Origin: Sulfuricella sp.
GTDB lineage: Bacteria > Pseudomonadota > Gammaproteobacteria > Burkholderiales > Sulfuricellaceae
Reading direction: 5' to 3'
NCBI GenBank assembly: GCA_030691435.1
Contig: JAUYEK010000043.1
Location: forward strand, 1 to 9,773
DNA: 9,773 nucleotides
The notes beneath the pieces were generated by a model. It saw nothing but the letters and a program-made list of their open reading frames with translations. It did not search any database and had not been told where the DNA came from. The position numbers were made by a program, and so were the translations under genes. Shown in pieces: positions 1-6,672 of the stretch; within the stretch, counting starts at the first letter, position 1; each line of letters begins with the position of its first letter.

Positions 1-1619
1 AGGATGATGAAATCATCGCCGCCGATGTGACCGATGAAATCCTGGTCCGGGTCGCACACTTCGGAGAGTATTTTCCCGGTGAGCTGGATCACGTCGTCGC
101 CACTATGGTAGCCGTAGACGTCATTGAACGGCTTGAAATGATCCAGGTCGCAATAGCAGGCACAAAATTCCGTCCCGCCATGCAGCAACAGGGCGATCTG
201 CTCGTTGATCGGCACGTTGCCCGGCAGCAGGGTCAGCGGGTTGGCATAGCGCGCGGCACTGATCTGCATCTGGGTGATTTCCCGCACCAGATCGTGACCG
301 GTTCCCATACCGAGATATTGCCCGCGATCGGTGATGATGAAGCCGTTCGACAGGTGGTGCCGGTCTGCCTCCACGATAGCGTGACTTAATTCCTGGATAC
401 TCATGTCTTTCTCCACGATCAGCGGAGCGGCATCCATCAGCCGGGTGCAGGATTTCTTGCCGAACAGCTCGCGCCGAAAGGGCCGGGCATAGCCGTCGAT
501 CAGTGCGCTACGGTTGATCAGGCCGACCGGCGAACCGTTTTCCACAACGGGTAAGGCATGCAGTTCGGGGTCGCCGACGAACAGATCATAAAGCACATCA
601 TTGGAAGTATCCGGCGCCACTGTCTTGCACTCCCGCAACAATTTGAGCACGGAAACCGTCTTATGGCTGGCCATGCAGCTCCGGGGAAGAATGGGAGCAA
701 TCGTTTTTTCCAACGCCTTGACCACTTCGGCAGAAAGCGCCATGGCCGGCTGGCCGCTGGGGCGGGCAATGTAATAACCCTGGCCGTGGGCAATACCCAA
801 AGCCTTGATCACCCGAAGCTCTGCCTCGGTTTCGATGCCCTCGGCAACGACCTTGGTACCGGATTTCTCCGCGATCTGCTGGATCGAGCTGACAAACTGG
901 TGCTTCACCGGATCCTGATCGATGCCATGGATGAAGTGCATGTCGATCTTGACGTACTCGGGGCGCAGCTCCGACCATAGGCGCAGGCTGGAAAACCCCT
1001 CGCCCAGATCATCGATGGCGATTTCGAACCCCATGGCACGGTAATGCTTCGCCGCTTCGCGCAACAAATCATAGTCATAGGTGCGCTGGTTCTCCGTCAG
1101 CTCGATAATCACCCGATCCGGGCTCAATCCAAGTTTGCGCATGTAGCCCAGCGTTTCACCGTGCTTGGCATTGCGCTGCAACAGGCATTCCGGGCTGACG
1201 TTGAGAAACAGCTTGCCGGGCAGGTTCAGCCGGGCGAAGCTTTCCAGCACCACCTGGCGGCTCAGGTGCTCCACTTCCACGGCCAGTCTGTTTTCGTTTG
1301 CGGCACGGAACAGATCGAGGGGCGAATGCAAGGGACTATCGGAAGGCCCGCGAATCAGCCCCTCGTAACCGGCTATCTCGCCATTGCCCATTAAGACAAC
1401 CGGCTGAAACAAGGCGGTTAGCCGGCGCTGCTCAACGATTTCCAGCAAATGCAGGCGCGCCTGCGTTTGGGTTTCATCCCAGACTGCCGATTCGAAACGG
1501 CACGCGGCACCCCGCATCGGCGGCACGGCAGATGCCATGGCCATGTGGCTGACAGCCTTTGCCTGAAACTTCGCGCTTCCCGGAGAACTCCCGAGAAATC
1601 CGAAATGGGTATTCTGCAT
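1..1619 (-). CDS. EAL-CBS-GGDEF c-di-GMP signalling protein (3' end outside window)
   Basis: This is a cyclic-di-GMP turnover protein; 539 codons are visible before it leaves the left edge. Residues 1-47 match nothing I know. An EAL phosphodiesterase domain spans about 50-300, with the signature reading EGL (E86). The other catalytic positions I expect are present: N140, E173, D203-D204, K224, E260 (VVAEGIET) and Q280. A CBS pair, a likely nucleotide-sensing module, follows at about 328-445. A GGDEF domain starts near 455 (NPLTLLPGN, then CDLDHFKPFND) and its active-site loop reads GGDDF (533-537). The RxxD inhibitory site expected just before that loop is missing (PDQD). The ATG at 1619 has a strong GAGAGGAAGG ribosome site. 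I infer an active phosphodiesterase; whether the GGDEF half makes c-di-GMP or only senses GTP is open. It follows ppk on the same strand but is separated by 193 bases of repeats. Confidence 0.9.
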   Translation of the reverse strand, partial: MQNTHFGFLGSSPGSAKFQAKAVSHMAMASAVPPMRGAACRFESAVWDETQTQARLHLLEIVEQRRLTALFQPVVLMGNGEIAGYEGLIRGPSDSPLHSPLDLFRAANENRLAVEVEHLSRQVVLESFARLNLPGKLFLNVSPECLLQRNAKHGETLGYMRKLGLSPDRVIIELTENQRTYDYDLLREAAKHYRAMGFEIAIDDLGEGFSSLRLWSELRPEYVKIDMHFIHGIDQDPVKHQFVSSIQQIAEKSGTKVVAEGIETEAELRVIKALGIAHGQGYYIARPSGQPAMALSAEVVKALEKTIAPILPRSCMASHKTVSVLKLLRECKTVAPDTSNDVLYDLFVGDPELHALPVVENGSPVGLINRSALIDGYARPFRRELFGKKSCTRLMDAAPLIVEKDMSIQELSHAIVEADRHHLSNGFIITDRGQYLGMGTGHDLVREITQMQISAARYANPLTLLPGNVPINEQIALLLHGGTEFCACYCDLDHFKPFNDVYGYHSGDDVIQLTGKILSEVCDPDQDFIGHIGGDDFII

Positions 1620-1697
1620 CGCCCTTCCTCTCGCATATTTCATAATGAGAGGGGGATGCTAAGCCGGTATTGTGACAGCAGTATGACTGTCTGTCTG

Positions 1698-1817
1698 GGT
1701 GAGGGGTGAGGGGTGAGGGGTAAGGGGTGAGGGGGAAAAGCGAAGTTGGTGCAGGTTTTGACTTTCCGCCTCACTCCTCACCTTCTAACCCCTCACCATT
1801 ACTCTTTTCCCATTACC
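1698..1817. repeat. Heptad array A: inverted purine and pyrimidine arms between ppk and the EAL gene
   Basis: Two facing blocks of 7-nt tandem repeats flank a unique core of about 28 bases. The left arm, 1698-1732, has five units in exact register, four of them GGTGAGG and one GGTAAGG, and ends in GGGAAAAG. The right arm, 1769-1817, has seven units in exact register with a consensus near CCTTACC. The arms are partly complementary: GTGAGG-GGGAAAAG near 1728-1740 against CTTTCCGCCTCAC at 1762-1774. The last unit, CATTACC at 1811-1817, contains the ppk stop codon. There is no T-run typical of an intrinsic terminator. In ppk mRNA the arms could fold into an imperfect 3' hairpin. Confidence 0.9.
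1703..1735 (+). other. G-quadruplex motif (five G runs)
   Basis: The plus strand has four runs of GGGG and a fifth of GGGGG, all separated by exactly three bases (TGA, TGA, TAA, TGA). This meets the standard intramolecular quadruplex pattern with four stacked tetrads and short uniform loops, usually a very stable combination. It lies on the template strand for both ppk read-through and the c-di-GMP gene, 84-116 bases upstream of that gene's start codon. Folding in vivo is inferred, not shown. Confidence 0.7.
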
Positions 1818-3891
1818 CCTTCAGCGGCTGCGACAGCTCCTGCATGAGCTGCGTCTGGGCGCAGACGACCTTGCTGCCGCTACGTAGACATTTGCGCCGG
1901 TAATCGCCCTCCGCATCCATTTCCCAGGTCTGGCAGTTGTCCTTGAGATAGGGCTCCAGCCCTTCCTTGATGACGCGCTTCTTCAGCTTCGCATCCAGCA
2001 CCGGAAAACAGACTTCGACCCGGCGAAAGAAGTTGCGCTGCATCCAGTCTGCGCTGGACAGATAGATATCGTGTGCGCCGCCGTTATAAAAATGAAAAAT
2101 GCGTGAGTGTTCGAGGAAGCGGCCGATGATGGAACGCACCCGGATATTTTCCGAAATGCCCGGAATCCCAGGCCGCAGGGCGCACACCCCGCGCACGATC
2201 AAATCGATCTTGACCCCGGCCTTGGACGCGTCGTACAGCGCGCTGATGATCTGCGGCTCAAGCAGGGAATTCATTTTGGCGACGATGAACGCCTTTTTGC
2301 CGGCGCGCGCATGAGATGCCTCGGTTCGAATCGACACCATCATTTCGCGGTGCAGGGTGAACGGCGATTGCAGCAAATAATTCAGACTGCTCGCCTTGCC
2401 CAGACCGGTGAGCTGCATGAAAATGTCATTGACGTCGTCGCCGATCTTCTCGTTGCAGGTAAACAGGCCGAAATCGGTGTACAGCTTGGCGGTACGCGGA
2501 TGGTAATTGCCCGTGCCGAGGTGGATGTAGCGGCGCAACCCCTCTTCCTCGCGCCGTACCACCAGCAGCATTTTGGCATGGGTCTTGTAGCCGACGACGC
2601 CGTATACCACGTGGGCGCCCGCCTCTTCCAGACGCCCCGCCCAGTTGATGTTGGCTTCCTCGTCGAAGCGTGCCAGCAGCTCCACCACCACGGTGACTTC
2701 CTTGCCGCTATGCACCGCCTTGATCAGCGCTTCCATCAGCGCGGAATCGGTGCCGGTGCGGTAGATGGTCTGCTTGATCGCCAGCACGTTGGGGTCGTCT
2801 GCCGCCTGCTGGATGAAATCGACGACCGGCGCAAACGACTGGAAAGGGTGATGCAGCAGAATATCGCCACTTCTGATCGCCTGGAACATGTCGGGCTGCT
2901 TCGCCACCGTCGGCGGGGTACTCGGAATGAAGGACGAGTATTTGAGATCGGGCCGATCGACCCGATCCGGAATCTGCATCAGCCGCACCAGGTTGACCGG
3001 GCCGTTGACCTGGTAAAAATCTTCCTGGCTCAGACCGAATTGCCCCAACAGGAAGCTGGCCATTTCCGGCGAACAGTTGTCCGCCACCTCCAGGCGCACG
3101 GCATTGCCGAAATTGCGCTGCGGCAGCTCGCCTTGCAGCGCTTCGCGCAGGTTTTTGACCTCTTCCTCGTCGACGAACAGGTCGGAGTTGCGGGTGACGC
3201 GGAACTGGTAGCAGCCCTTGATCTCCATGCCGGAAAACAGCTCCCCGACATGCGCATGGATGATCGAGGAAAGGAAGACGAAGCCATGCTCGCAGCCGGC
3301 CACTTCCGGCGGCAGCTTGATCACCCGCGGCAATGAGCGCGGCGCCTGCACGATGGCGGCGCCGGAGGCGCGGCCGAAGGCGTCCTTGCCTTCCAGCTCG
3401 ACGGCAAAATTCAGACTCTTGTTCAGTACGCGCGGGAAAGGATGGGCGGGATCGAGGCCGATCGGGGAAAGCACCGGCATCAGCTCGCGAAAGAAAAAAT
3501 CCTTGATCCATTCGCCCTGGCCATCGTGCCAGTGGGTGCGGCGCAGAAAGCGGATATCGTGGCGCGCCAACTCGGGCAATATCCCCTCGTTCAACAGCCG
3601 ATATTGCTGTTCCACCAACTCGTGCGCCTGCTCGGTAACCCGTTTGAACACCTGGCTCGCCGACATGCCATCCGGCCCCGTCGCGGTGGCATGGAGAGCG
3701 ATCTGCTCCTTCAGTCCGGCGACGCGGACCTCAAAGAACTCGTCCAGGTTGCTGCTGACGATGCACAGGAACTTCAGCCGCTCCAGCAATGGGTTGCGAT
3801 GATCCTCCGCCTGGGCCAATACGCGCCGGTTGAAGGCGAGCAGGCCGAGCTCGCGGTTGAGATAGTATTCCTGGGTGTGCAGTGCGGTCAT
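1813..3891 (-). CDS. ppk1: Polyphosphate kinase 1
   Basis: Reversibly transfers the gamma phosphate of ATP to make long-chain inorganic polyphosphate; in the family it is a membrane-associated homotetramer. The 692 residues match the usual size (about 690). The order is an N-terminal helical domain (about 1-105, starting YYLNRELGLLAFNRRVLAQA), a head domain (about 106-315), and two phospholipase-D-like C domains. The phosphorylated histidine is H457 in YIHLGTGNYH. The second conserved histidine is H595 in FLEHSRIFHFYNGG, followed by SSADWMQRN. I chose the ATG at 3891 because conserved sequence begins directly after it. The in-frame ATG at 3954 would add 21 residues read through heptad array B. 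The ribosome site is weak: AGGA lies 11 bases before the ATG. The stop TAA at 1813-1815 falls inside the last unit of array A. The gene follows yggX on the same strand. Confidence 0.97.
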   Translation of the reverse strand: MTALHTQEYYLNRELGLLAFNRRVLAQAEDHRNPLLERLKFLCIVSSNLDEFFEVRVAGLKEQIALHATATGPDGMSASQVFKRVTEQAHELVEQQYRLLNEGILPELARHDIRFLRRTHWHDGQGEWIKDFFFRELMPVLSPIGLDPAHPFPRVLNKSLNFAVELEGKDAFGRASGAAIVQAPRSLPRVIKLPPEVAGCEHGFVFLSSIIHAHVGELFSGMEIKGCYQFRVTRNSDLFVDEEEVKNLREALQGELPQRNFGNAVRLEVADNCSPEMASFLLGQFGLSQEDFYQVNGPVNLVRLMQIPDRVDRPDLKYSSFIPSTPPTVAKQPDMFQAIRSGDILLHHPFQSFAPVVDFIQQAADDPNVLAIKQTIYRTGTDSALMEALIKAVHSGKEVTVVVELLARFDEEANINWAGRLEEAGAHVVYGVVGYKTHAKMLLVVRREEEGLRRYIHLGTGNYHPRTAKLYTDFGLFTCNEKIGDDVNDIFMQLTGLGKASSLNYLLQSPFTLHREMMVSIRTEASHARAGKKAFIVAKMNSLLEPQIISALYDASKAGVKIDLIVRGVCALRPGIPGISENIRVRSIIGRFLEHSRIFHFYNGGAHDIYLSSADWMQRNFFRRVEVCFPVLDAKLKKRVIKEGLEPYLKDNCQTWEMDAEGDYRRKCLRSGSKVVCAQTQLMQELSQPLKG

Positions 3892-3926
3892 GGGAGCGAT
3901 TATCCTGAAGTCGGGTGAGCCGAACA

Positions 3927-3979
3927 GTAATGGGTGATGAAAACCCTCGACCATCCCCCATCACCCATTTCTCATTACC
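3927..3979. repeat. Heptad array B with 11-bp perfect inverted repeat between yggX and ppk
   Basis: The left arm has two 7-nt units (GTAATGG at 3927-3933 and GTGATGA at 3934-3940) and runs into GAAAACC. The right arm, 3952-3979, has four units in exact register: CATCCCC, CATCACC, CATTTCT and CATTACC. AATGGGTGATG at 3929-3939 pairs perfectly with CATCACCCATT at 3959-3969 across a 19-base loop. The unit CATTACC is identical to the last unit of array A. The array begins 5 bases after the yggX stop and its other arm ends about 36 bases before the ppk start, so it forms most of the ppk leader if the two genes are cotranscribed. There is no T-run. Confidence 0.85.
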
Positions 3980-3984
3980 TGTTT

Positions 3985-4257
3985 CTAATGCTTAGGTGGC
4001 ACAAAACCCGACACCGTATCCGCCCCGGTACCGAAGAAGTAGGACTCCACCTGCTCCGCCAGATACTTGCGCGCGCTGGGGTCGGCCATGGTGAGGCGAT
4101 TTTCGTTGATCAGCATGGTCTGGTGCTTCAGCCATGCCGCCCAGGCTTCCCTGGAAACGCTCTCGTAAATCCGCTTGCCGAGTTCGCCGGGATAGGGCGG
4201 AAAATCCAGCCCATCCGCTTCGCGACCGAGCTTTACGCATTTCACTGTTCTTGCCAT
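3985..4257 (-). CDS. yggX: Probable Fe(2+)-trafficking protein YggX
   Basis: A small cytosolic protein of 90 residues, the standard size for the family. In enterobacteria YggX protects iron-sulfur clusters under oxidative stress and is tied to iron trafficking; that role is known from the family, not shown here. Recognisable landmarks are the N-terminus MARTVKC with the conserved Cys7, [20 protein letters not shown] in the middle, the [10 protein letters not shown] segment, and a C-terminus ending FVPPKH. The ATG at 4257 is preceded by GGAG with a 7-base gap. It lies between argA and ppk1 on the same strand. A GATAAT hexamer about 40 bases upstream (4296-4301, minus strand) could be a -10 box, but I see no matching -35. 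Confidence 0.96.
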   Translation of the reverse strand: MARTVKCVKLGREADGLDFPPYPGELGKRIYESVSREAWAAWLKHQTMLINENRLTMADPSARKYLAEQVESYFFGTGADTVSGFVPPKH

Positions 4258-4321
4258 TTCATCACTCCATTCAAAGTAGTGCTAGTTGATCCCAGATTAT
4301 CCATAGAGCCAAAACACCGCC

Positions 4322-4382
4322 GTAGGAGCGGCGCCCTCGCCGCGATTTTCGGCCGCATTCGCGCCGGGGGCGGCGCTCCTAC
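4322..4382. repeat. REP-like palindrome (GTAGGAGCG..CGCTCCTAC)
   Basis: GTAGGAGCG at 4322-4330 pairs perfectly with CGCTCCTAC at 4374-4382. The interior is GC-rich and imperfectly complementary (GCGCCCTCGCCGCGA against the complement of the right half). It resembles the GTAGGAGCGGCGCCCTCGCC-type extragenic palindromes common in Pseudomonas, Xanthomonas and some betaproteobacteria, often mobilised by RAYT (Y1_Tnp) transposases; that link is recalled, and no such gene is in the window. It lies between argA and yggX and could fold in their joint transcript. Confidence 0.8.
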
Positions 4383-4443
4383 ATGCACAAGCATTCCAGT
4401 GGATCCGGGTTGATTGCACTTAAAATTATTTCAGGAAAATGCT

Positions 4444-5778
4444 CTACAGTTTTTTCACGAACACCTTGGAGCGGCGCTGATAGTTGTACAGCCCTTGCTT
4501 GGCTTTGGGCAGCTTGTCCACGCCGGCCTCGGTGAAGCCATGTTCGAGGAACCAGTGCGCGGTGCGGGTGGTGAGCACGAACAGCTGTTTGAAGCCCTTG
4601 CCCAGCGCCCTGACCTGCATGTATTCGAGCAATGCCTCGCCCCGCCCGGCACCGCGGTAATCCGGATGCACCGCCATGCACGCCAGCTCTGCGGCCTTCT
4701 CTTTCGGAAACGGATACAGCGCGGCGCAGCCGATGATCAGGCCGTCGTACTCCAGCACCGAGAAGCGGTCGATTTCCATTTCCAGCAGCTCGCGCGAACG
4801 CCGCACCAGGATGCCGTCGGATTCCAGCGGCCCGATCAGCGCGAGGATACCGCCGACATCGTCGATAGAAGCATCGCGCAGGGTTTCCAGCGGATCTTCG
4901 CTGACCATGCTGCCGATGCCTTCATGGGTAAACAGTTCCTGCAGCAATGCGCCATCGACATGGCGGCTGATCAGGTGCGCCCGCGCCACGCCCTTGCGGC
5001 AGGCCCGCGCGGCACAAGGCAGGTAATAACCCACATCCGTCGGCAGCGTGGCAGTGGCGGCAATAATCGCTTCCGCCTGTGCCGTGGTCAGTTCGCGCAG
5101 CAAATCCCCGTTTTCGCCGGCAACGCCGGCCGTGTCCATCAGGAATATCAGCTTGTCGGCATCCAGCGTGATCGCGGCGGAAGTCGCCACATCTTCCAGC
5201 GATAAATTGAACACCTCGCCGGTGGGCGAATAGCCGAGCGGAGAAAGCAGCACGATTTCGTTGGCGTCGAGCCTGCGCCGGATGCCGATCGCATCGATCT
5301 TGCGCACCTCGCCGGTGTGCATCAGGTCCACGCCGCCGAGCACCCCCATCGGCATGGCAGTGACAAAATTGCCGCTGGCCACCCGGATATCCGCGCCCGC
5401 CATCGGCGAATTGGCGAGACCCATGGAAAGCAGCGCCTCGATCTCCACCCGCACCGTGCCGGCCGCCTCCTTGACGCATTTCAGGGCGTCGTCGTCGGTG
5501 ACGCGCATTCCCCCGGCATAGCGGATCGCCGCGCCGCGCTCGGTCAGCTCTTCCTCGATCTGCGGCCGTGCGCCATGCACCAGCACCAGCCGTACACCGA
5601 GGCTATTGAGAAGATTGAGGTCGTGCGCCAGCGCAATGAACTGGCCTTCGCTCACCACCTCGCCGCCGAAAGCAACCACGAAAGTCTTGCCGCGAAAGGC
5701 GTGAATATAGGGCGCGACCGAGCGAAACCACGCCACAAAATGGGTTCTGAATTCTGAGTGCTGAGTACCGACAGGCAT
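4444..5778 (-). CDS. argA: N-acetylglutamate synthase (amino-acid kinase fold plus GNAT)
   Basis: Acetylates glutamate with acetyl-CoA, the first step of arginine synthesis, in the cytosol. The 444 residues match the classical ArgA size (E. coli 443). Residues about 20-285 are an amino-acid-kinase-like domain, which in the family binds the feedback inhibitor arginine (RGKTFVVAFGGEVV, LVLVHGARPQIEEEL). Residues about 295-444 are the acetyltransferase domain, with the acetyl-CoA loop YRGAGRGE at 374-381. Conserved sequence begins around FVAWFR (residue 14). The residues before it, TQHSEFRT, are encoded by heptad array C. The ATG at 5778 has only a weak GGA 10 bases upstream, in the loop of a small hairpin. 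A GTG at residue 15 is the only other nearby start and has no ribosome site. The gene follows rsmE by 84 bases. Confidence 0.96.
   Translation of the reverse strand: MPVGTQHSEFRTHFVAWFRSVAPYIHAFRGKTFVVAFGGEVVSEGQFIALAHDLNLLNSLGVRLVLVHGARPQIEEELTERGAAIRYAGGMRVTDDDALKCVKEAAGTVRVEIEALLSMGLANSPMAGADIRVASGNFVTAMPMGVLGGVDLMHTGEVRKIDAIGIRRRLDANEIVLLSPLGYSPTGEVFNLSLEDVATSAAITLDADKLIFLMDTAGVAGENGDLLRELTTAQAEAIIAATATLPTDVGYYLPCAARACRKGVARAHLISRHVDGALLQELFTHEGIGSMVSEDPLETLRDASIDDVGGILALIGPLESDGILVRRSRELLEMEIDRFSVLEYDGLIIGCAALYPFPKEKAAELACMAVHPDYRGAGRGEALLEYMQVRALGKGFKQLFVLTTRTAHWFLEHGFTEAGVDKLPKAKQGLYNYQRRSKVFVKKL
5744..5771. repeat. Heptad array C inside the 5' end of argA
   Basis: Four imperfect 7-nt units stand in exact register: GTTCTGA, ATTCTGA, GTGCTGA and GTACCGA (plus strand). 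On the argA coding strand they read as ACTCAG-type units and encode residues around TQHSEFRT. The period of seven and the embedded CTGA/TGAG core link it loosely to the arrays elsewhere in the window, but the unit sequence differs and there is no facing arm. Confidence 0.7.
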
Positions 5779-5783
5779 CGAAA

Positions 5784-5797
5784 GCTAATCCGTTAGC
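5784..5797 (-). promoter_or_regulatory. Small hairpin around the argA ribosome site
   Basis: GCTAA and TTAGC form a 5-bp stem with a CGGA loop on the argA transcript, 6 bases before the start codon. The GGA in the loop is the only ribosome-site-like triplet available. The stem is short, so any effect on translation is speculative. Confidence 0.25.
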
Positions 5798-5814
5798 GAA
5801 TCAAACAAATACAA

Positions 5815-5845
5815 AGTTTACCCCAATCTGTTCGCATCGCGTCAA
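5815..5845 (-). promoter_or_regulatory. Possible sigma70 promoter of argA
   Basis: On the minus strand TTGACG (5845-5840) and TAAACT (5820-5815) match five and four of six consensus bases. The 19-base spacer is longer than ideal. It lies in the rsmE-argA gap and would start transcription about 30 bases before the argA ATG. Confidence 0.3.
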
Positions 5846-5862
5846 TTCTCAGGGCTCTGCAC

Positions 5863-6594
5863 TTAAAAGTCCCCCCACAGCATCTGCATCGCCGCCAAAG
5901 CCGCCAGCGCCGCCGTTTCGGTGCGCAGGACGCGCGCGCCCAGCCGCACCGGGGTGTAGCCGTAACGCTGTGCCGCCTCGGCTTCCGCCGGGGAAAGACC
6001 GCCTTCCGGGCCGACCAGCAGAGTGATATTGCCGGTGGGTTTGGGCAGGTCACGCAGCCCCATCTCGGCGGTGGGCGACAGCATCAGGCGCAATCCCGCT
6101 TGATCCTGCTGCCCCAGCCAATCGAGCAAAGGGCGGATCGGGCCGACCCCGGGGACGCGGTTGCGGCCGCTCTGCTCACAGGCCGCGACCACCACCCCCT
6201 GCCAGTGCGCCACGCGCTTTTCCGCCCGCTCGCCGGAAAGCCGCACCACGCTACGCTCGCTCGCCAGCGGCTGAATATGGCCTATGCCCAGCTCTACCGT
6301 CTTTTGCAGGGTGAAATCCATTTTCTCCCCGGCCGAAATCGCCTGGGCCAGCAGGACTTGCAGCGGCGATTCGCGCTCGACATCATGCCAGCCCACGATT
6401 TCCACCGTGACATTGCGCTTGCCGATGTCTGTGATGCGCGCATCACCTTCTCCTCCGCGCCCGTTGAACACGCTGACCCGGTCTCCGGCTTGCAGGCGCA
6501 ATACCCGCGCGGCATGGTGCGCGGCCTGCTCGGGCAGCTCCGTCGTGCCGCTTTGGGCTAAAATTTCAGGGCAATAAAAGCGAGGATGGGTCAT
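5863..6594 (-). CDS. rsmE: 16S rRNA (uracil(1498)-N3)-methyltransferase
   Basis: Methylates N3 of U1498 in helix 44 of 16S rRNA in the small subunit, using S-adenosylmethionine. The 243 residues match the family. A short N-terminal PUA-like RNA-binding part (about 1-70, beginning THPRFYCPEIL) is followed by a SPOUT knot domain. That domain carries AISAGEKMDFTLQKTVELG, the GPEGG cofactor loop at 195-199, and the final knot segment LGARVLRTETAALAAL. I chose the ATG at 6594. It fits the usual start of the family, and the in-frame ATG at 6627 overlaps the predicted -10 box, so it would not be transcribed whole. It heads the minus-strand run of genes and diverges from the thioredoxin-like gene. 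Confidence 0.96.
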   Translation of the reverse strand: MTHPRFYCPEILAQSGTTELPEQAAHHAARVLRLQAGDRVSVFNGRGGEGDARITDIGKRNVTVEIVGWHDVERESPLQVLLAQAISAGEKMDFTLQKTVELGIGHIQPLASERSVVRLSGERAEKRVAHWQGVVVAACEQSGRNRVPGVGPIRPLLDWLGQQDQAGLRLMLSPTAEMGLRDLPKPTGNITLLVGPEGGLSPAEAEAAQRYGYTPVRLGARVLRTETAALAALAAMQMLWGDF

Positions 6595-6625
6595 CACAAT
6601 TTCCGCACTTCGTGTAAATGCACTC

Positions 6626-6653
6626 ATGATAGACTAAGTTTAAATAGTATCAA
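6626..6653 (-). promoter_or_regulatory. Predicted sigma70 promoter of rsmE
   Basis: On the minus strand TTGATA (6653-6648) and TATCAT (6631-6626) each match five of six consensus bases with a 16-base spacer. The expected transcription start is near 6619, giving a leader of about 25 bases to the ATG at 6594. It sits in the divergent gap and overlaps the leader of the rightward gene. Confidence 0.55.
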
Positions 6654-6672
6654 TCAAGCAGGAGTATCGAAT

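Noticed and set aside
558..1394. Plus-strand open frames of 116-140 codons opposite the EAL gene
   Set aside because: The minus-strand frame carries all EAL catalytic motifs in order, so these are shadows.
1674..1691. GACAG..CTGTC inverted repeat upstream of the EAL gene
   Set aside because: Only 5 bp pair, and I found no convincing promoter near it, so it cannot be told from chance.
1698..1817. CRISPR array or intrinsic terminator
   Set aside because: Seven-base units without spacers exclude CRISPR, and there is no T-run after the arms as an intrinsic terminator needs.
2107..3336. 409-codon open frame on the plus strand opposite ppk
   Set aside because: It is antisense to conserved ppk codons, with an H/Q/R-rich composition typical of a reverse-strand shadow and no recognisable domain.
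3899..3904. GATAAT on the minus strand as a ppk -10 box
   Set aside because: It would start transcription at the start codon and has no acceptable -35. The overlapping AGGA more likely serves as a weak ribosome site.
3892..3954. Longer ppk start at 3954
   Set aside because: The 21 extra residues are read through the array B hairpin and match nothing in the family. Conserved sequence begins just after the ATG at 3891.
4414..5205. 263-codon open frame on the plus strand opposite argA
   Set aside because: It is antisense to conserved argA sequence and resembles no known protein.
6629..6650. IscR-like site in the rsmE/PRX-like gap (GACTA..TAGT)
   Set aside because: The half-sites are about twice as far apart as in the type 1 IscR motif and the inner bases are not symmetric.
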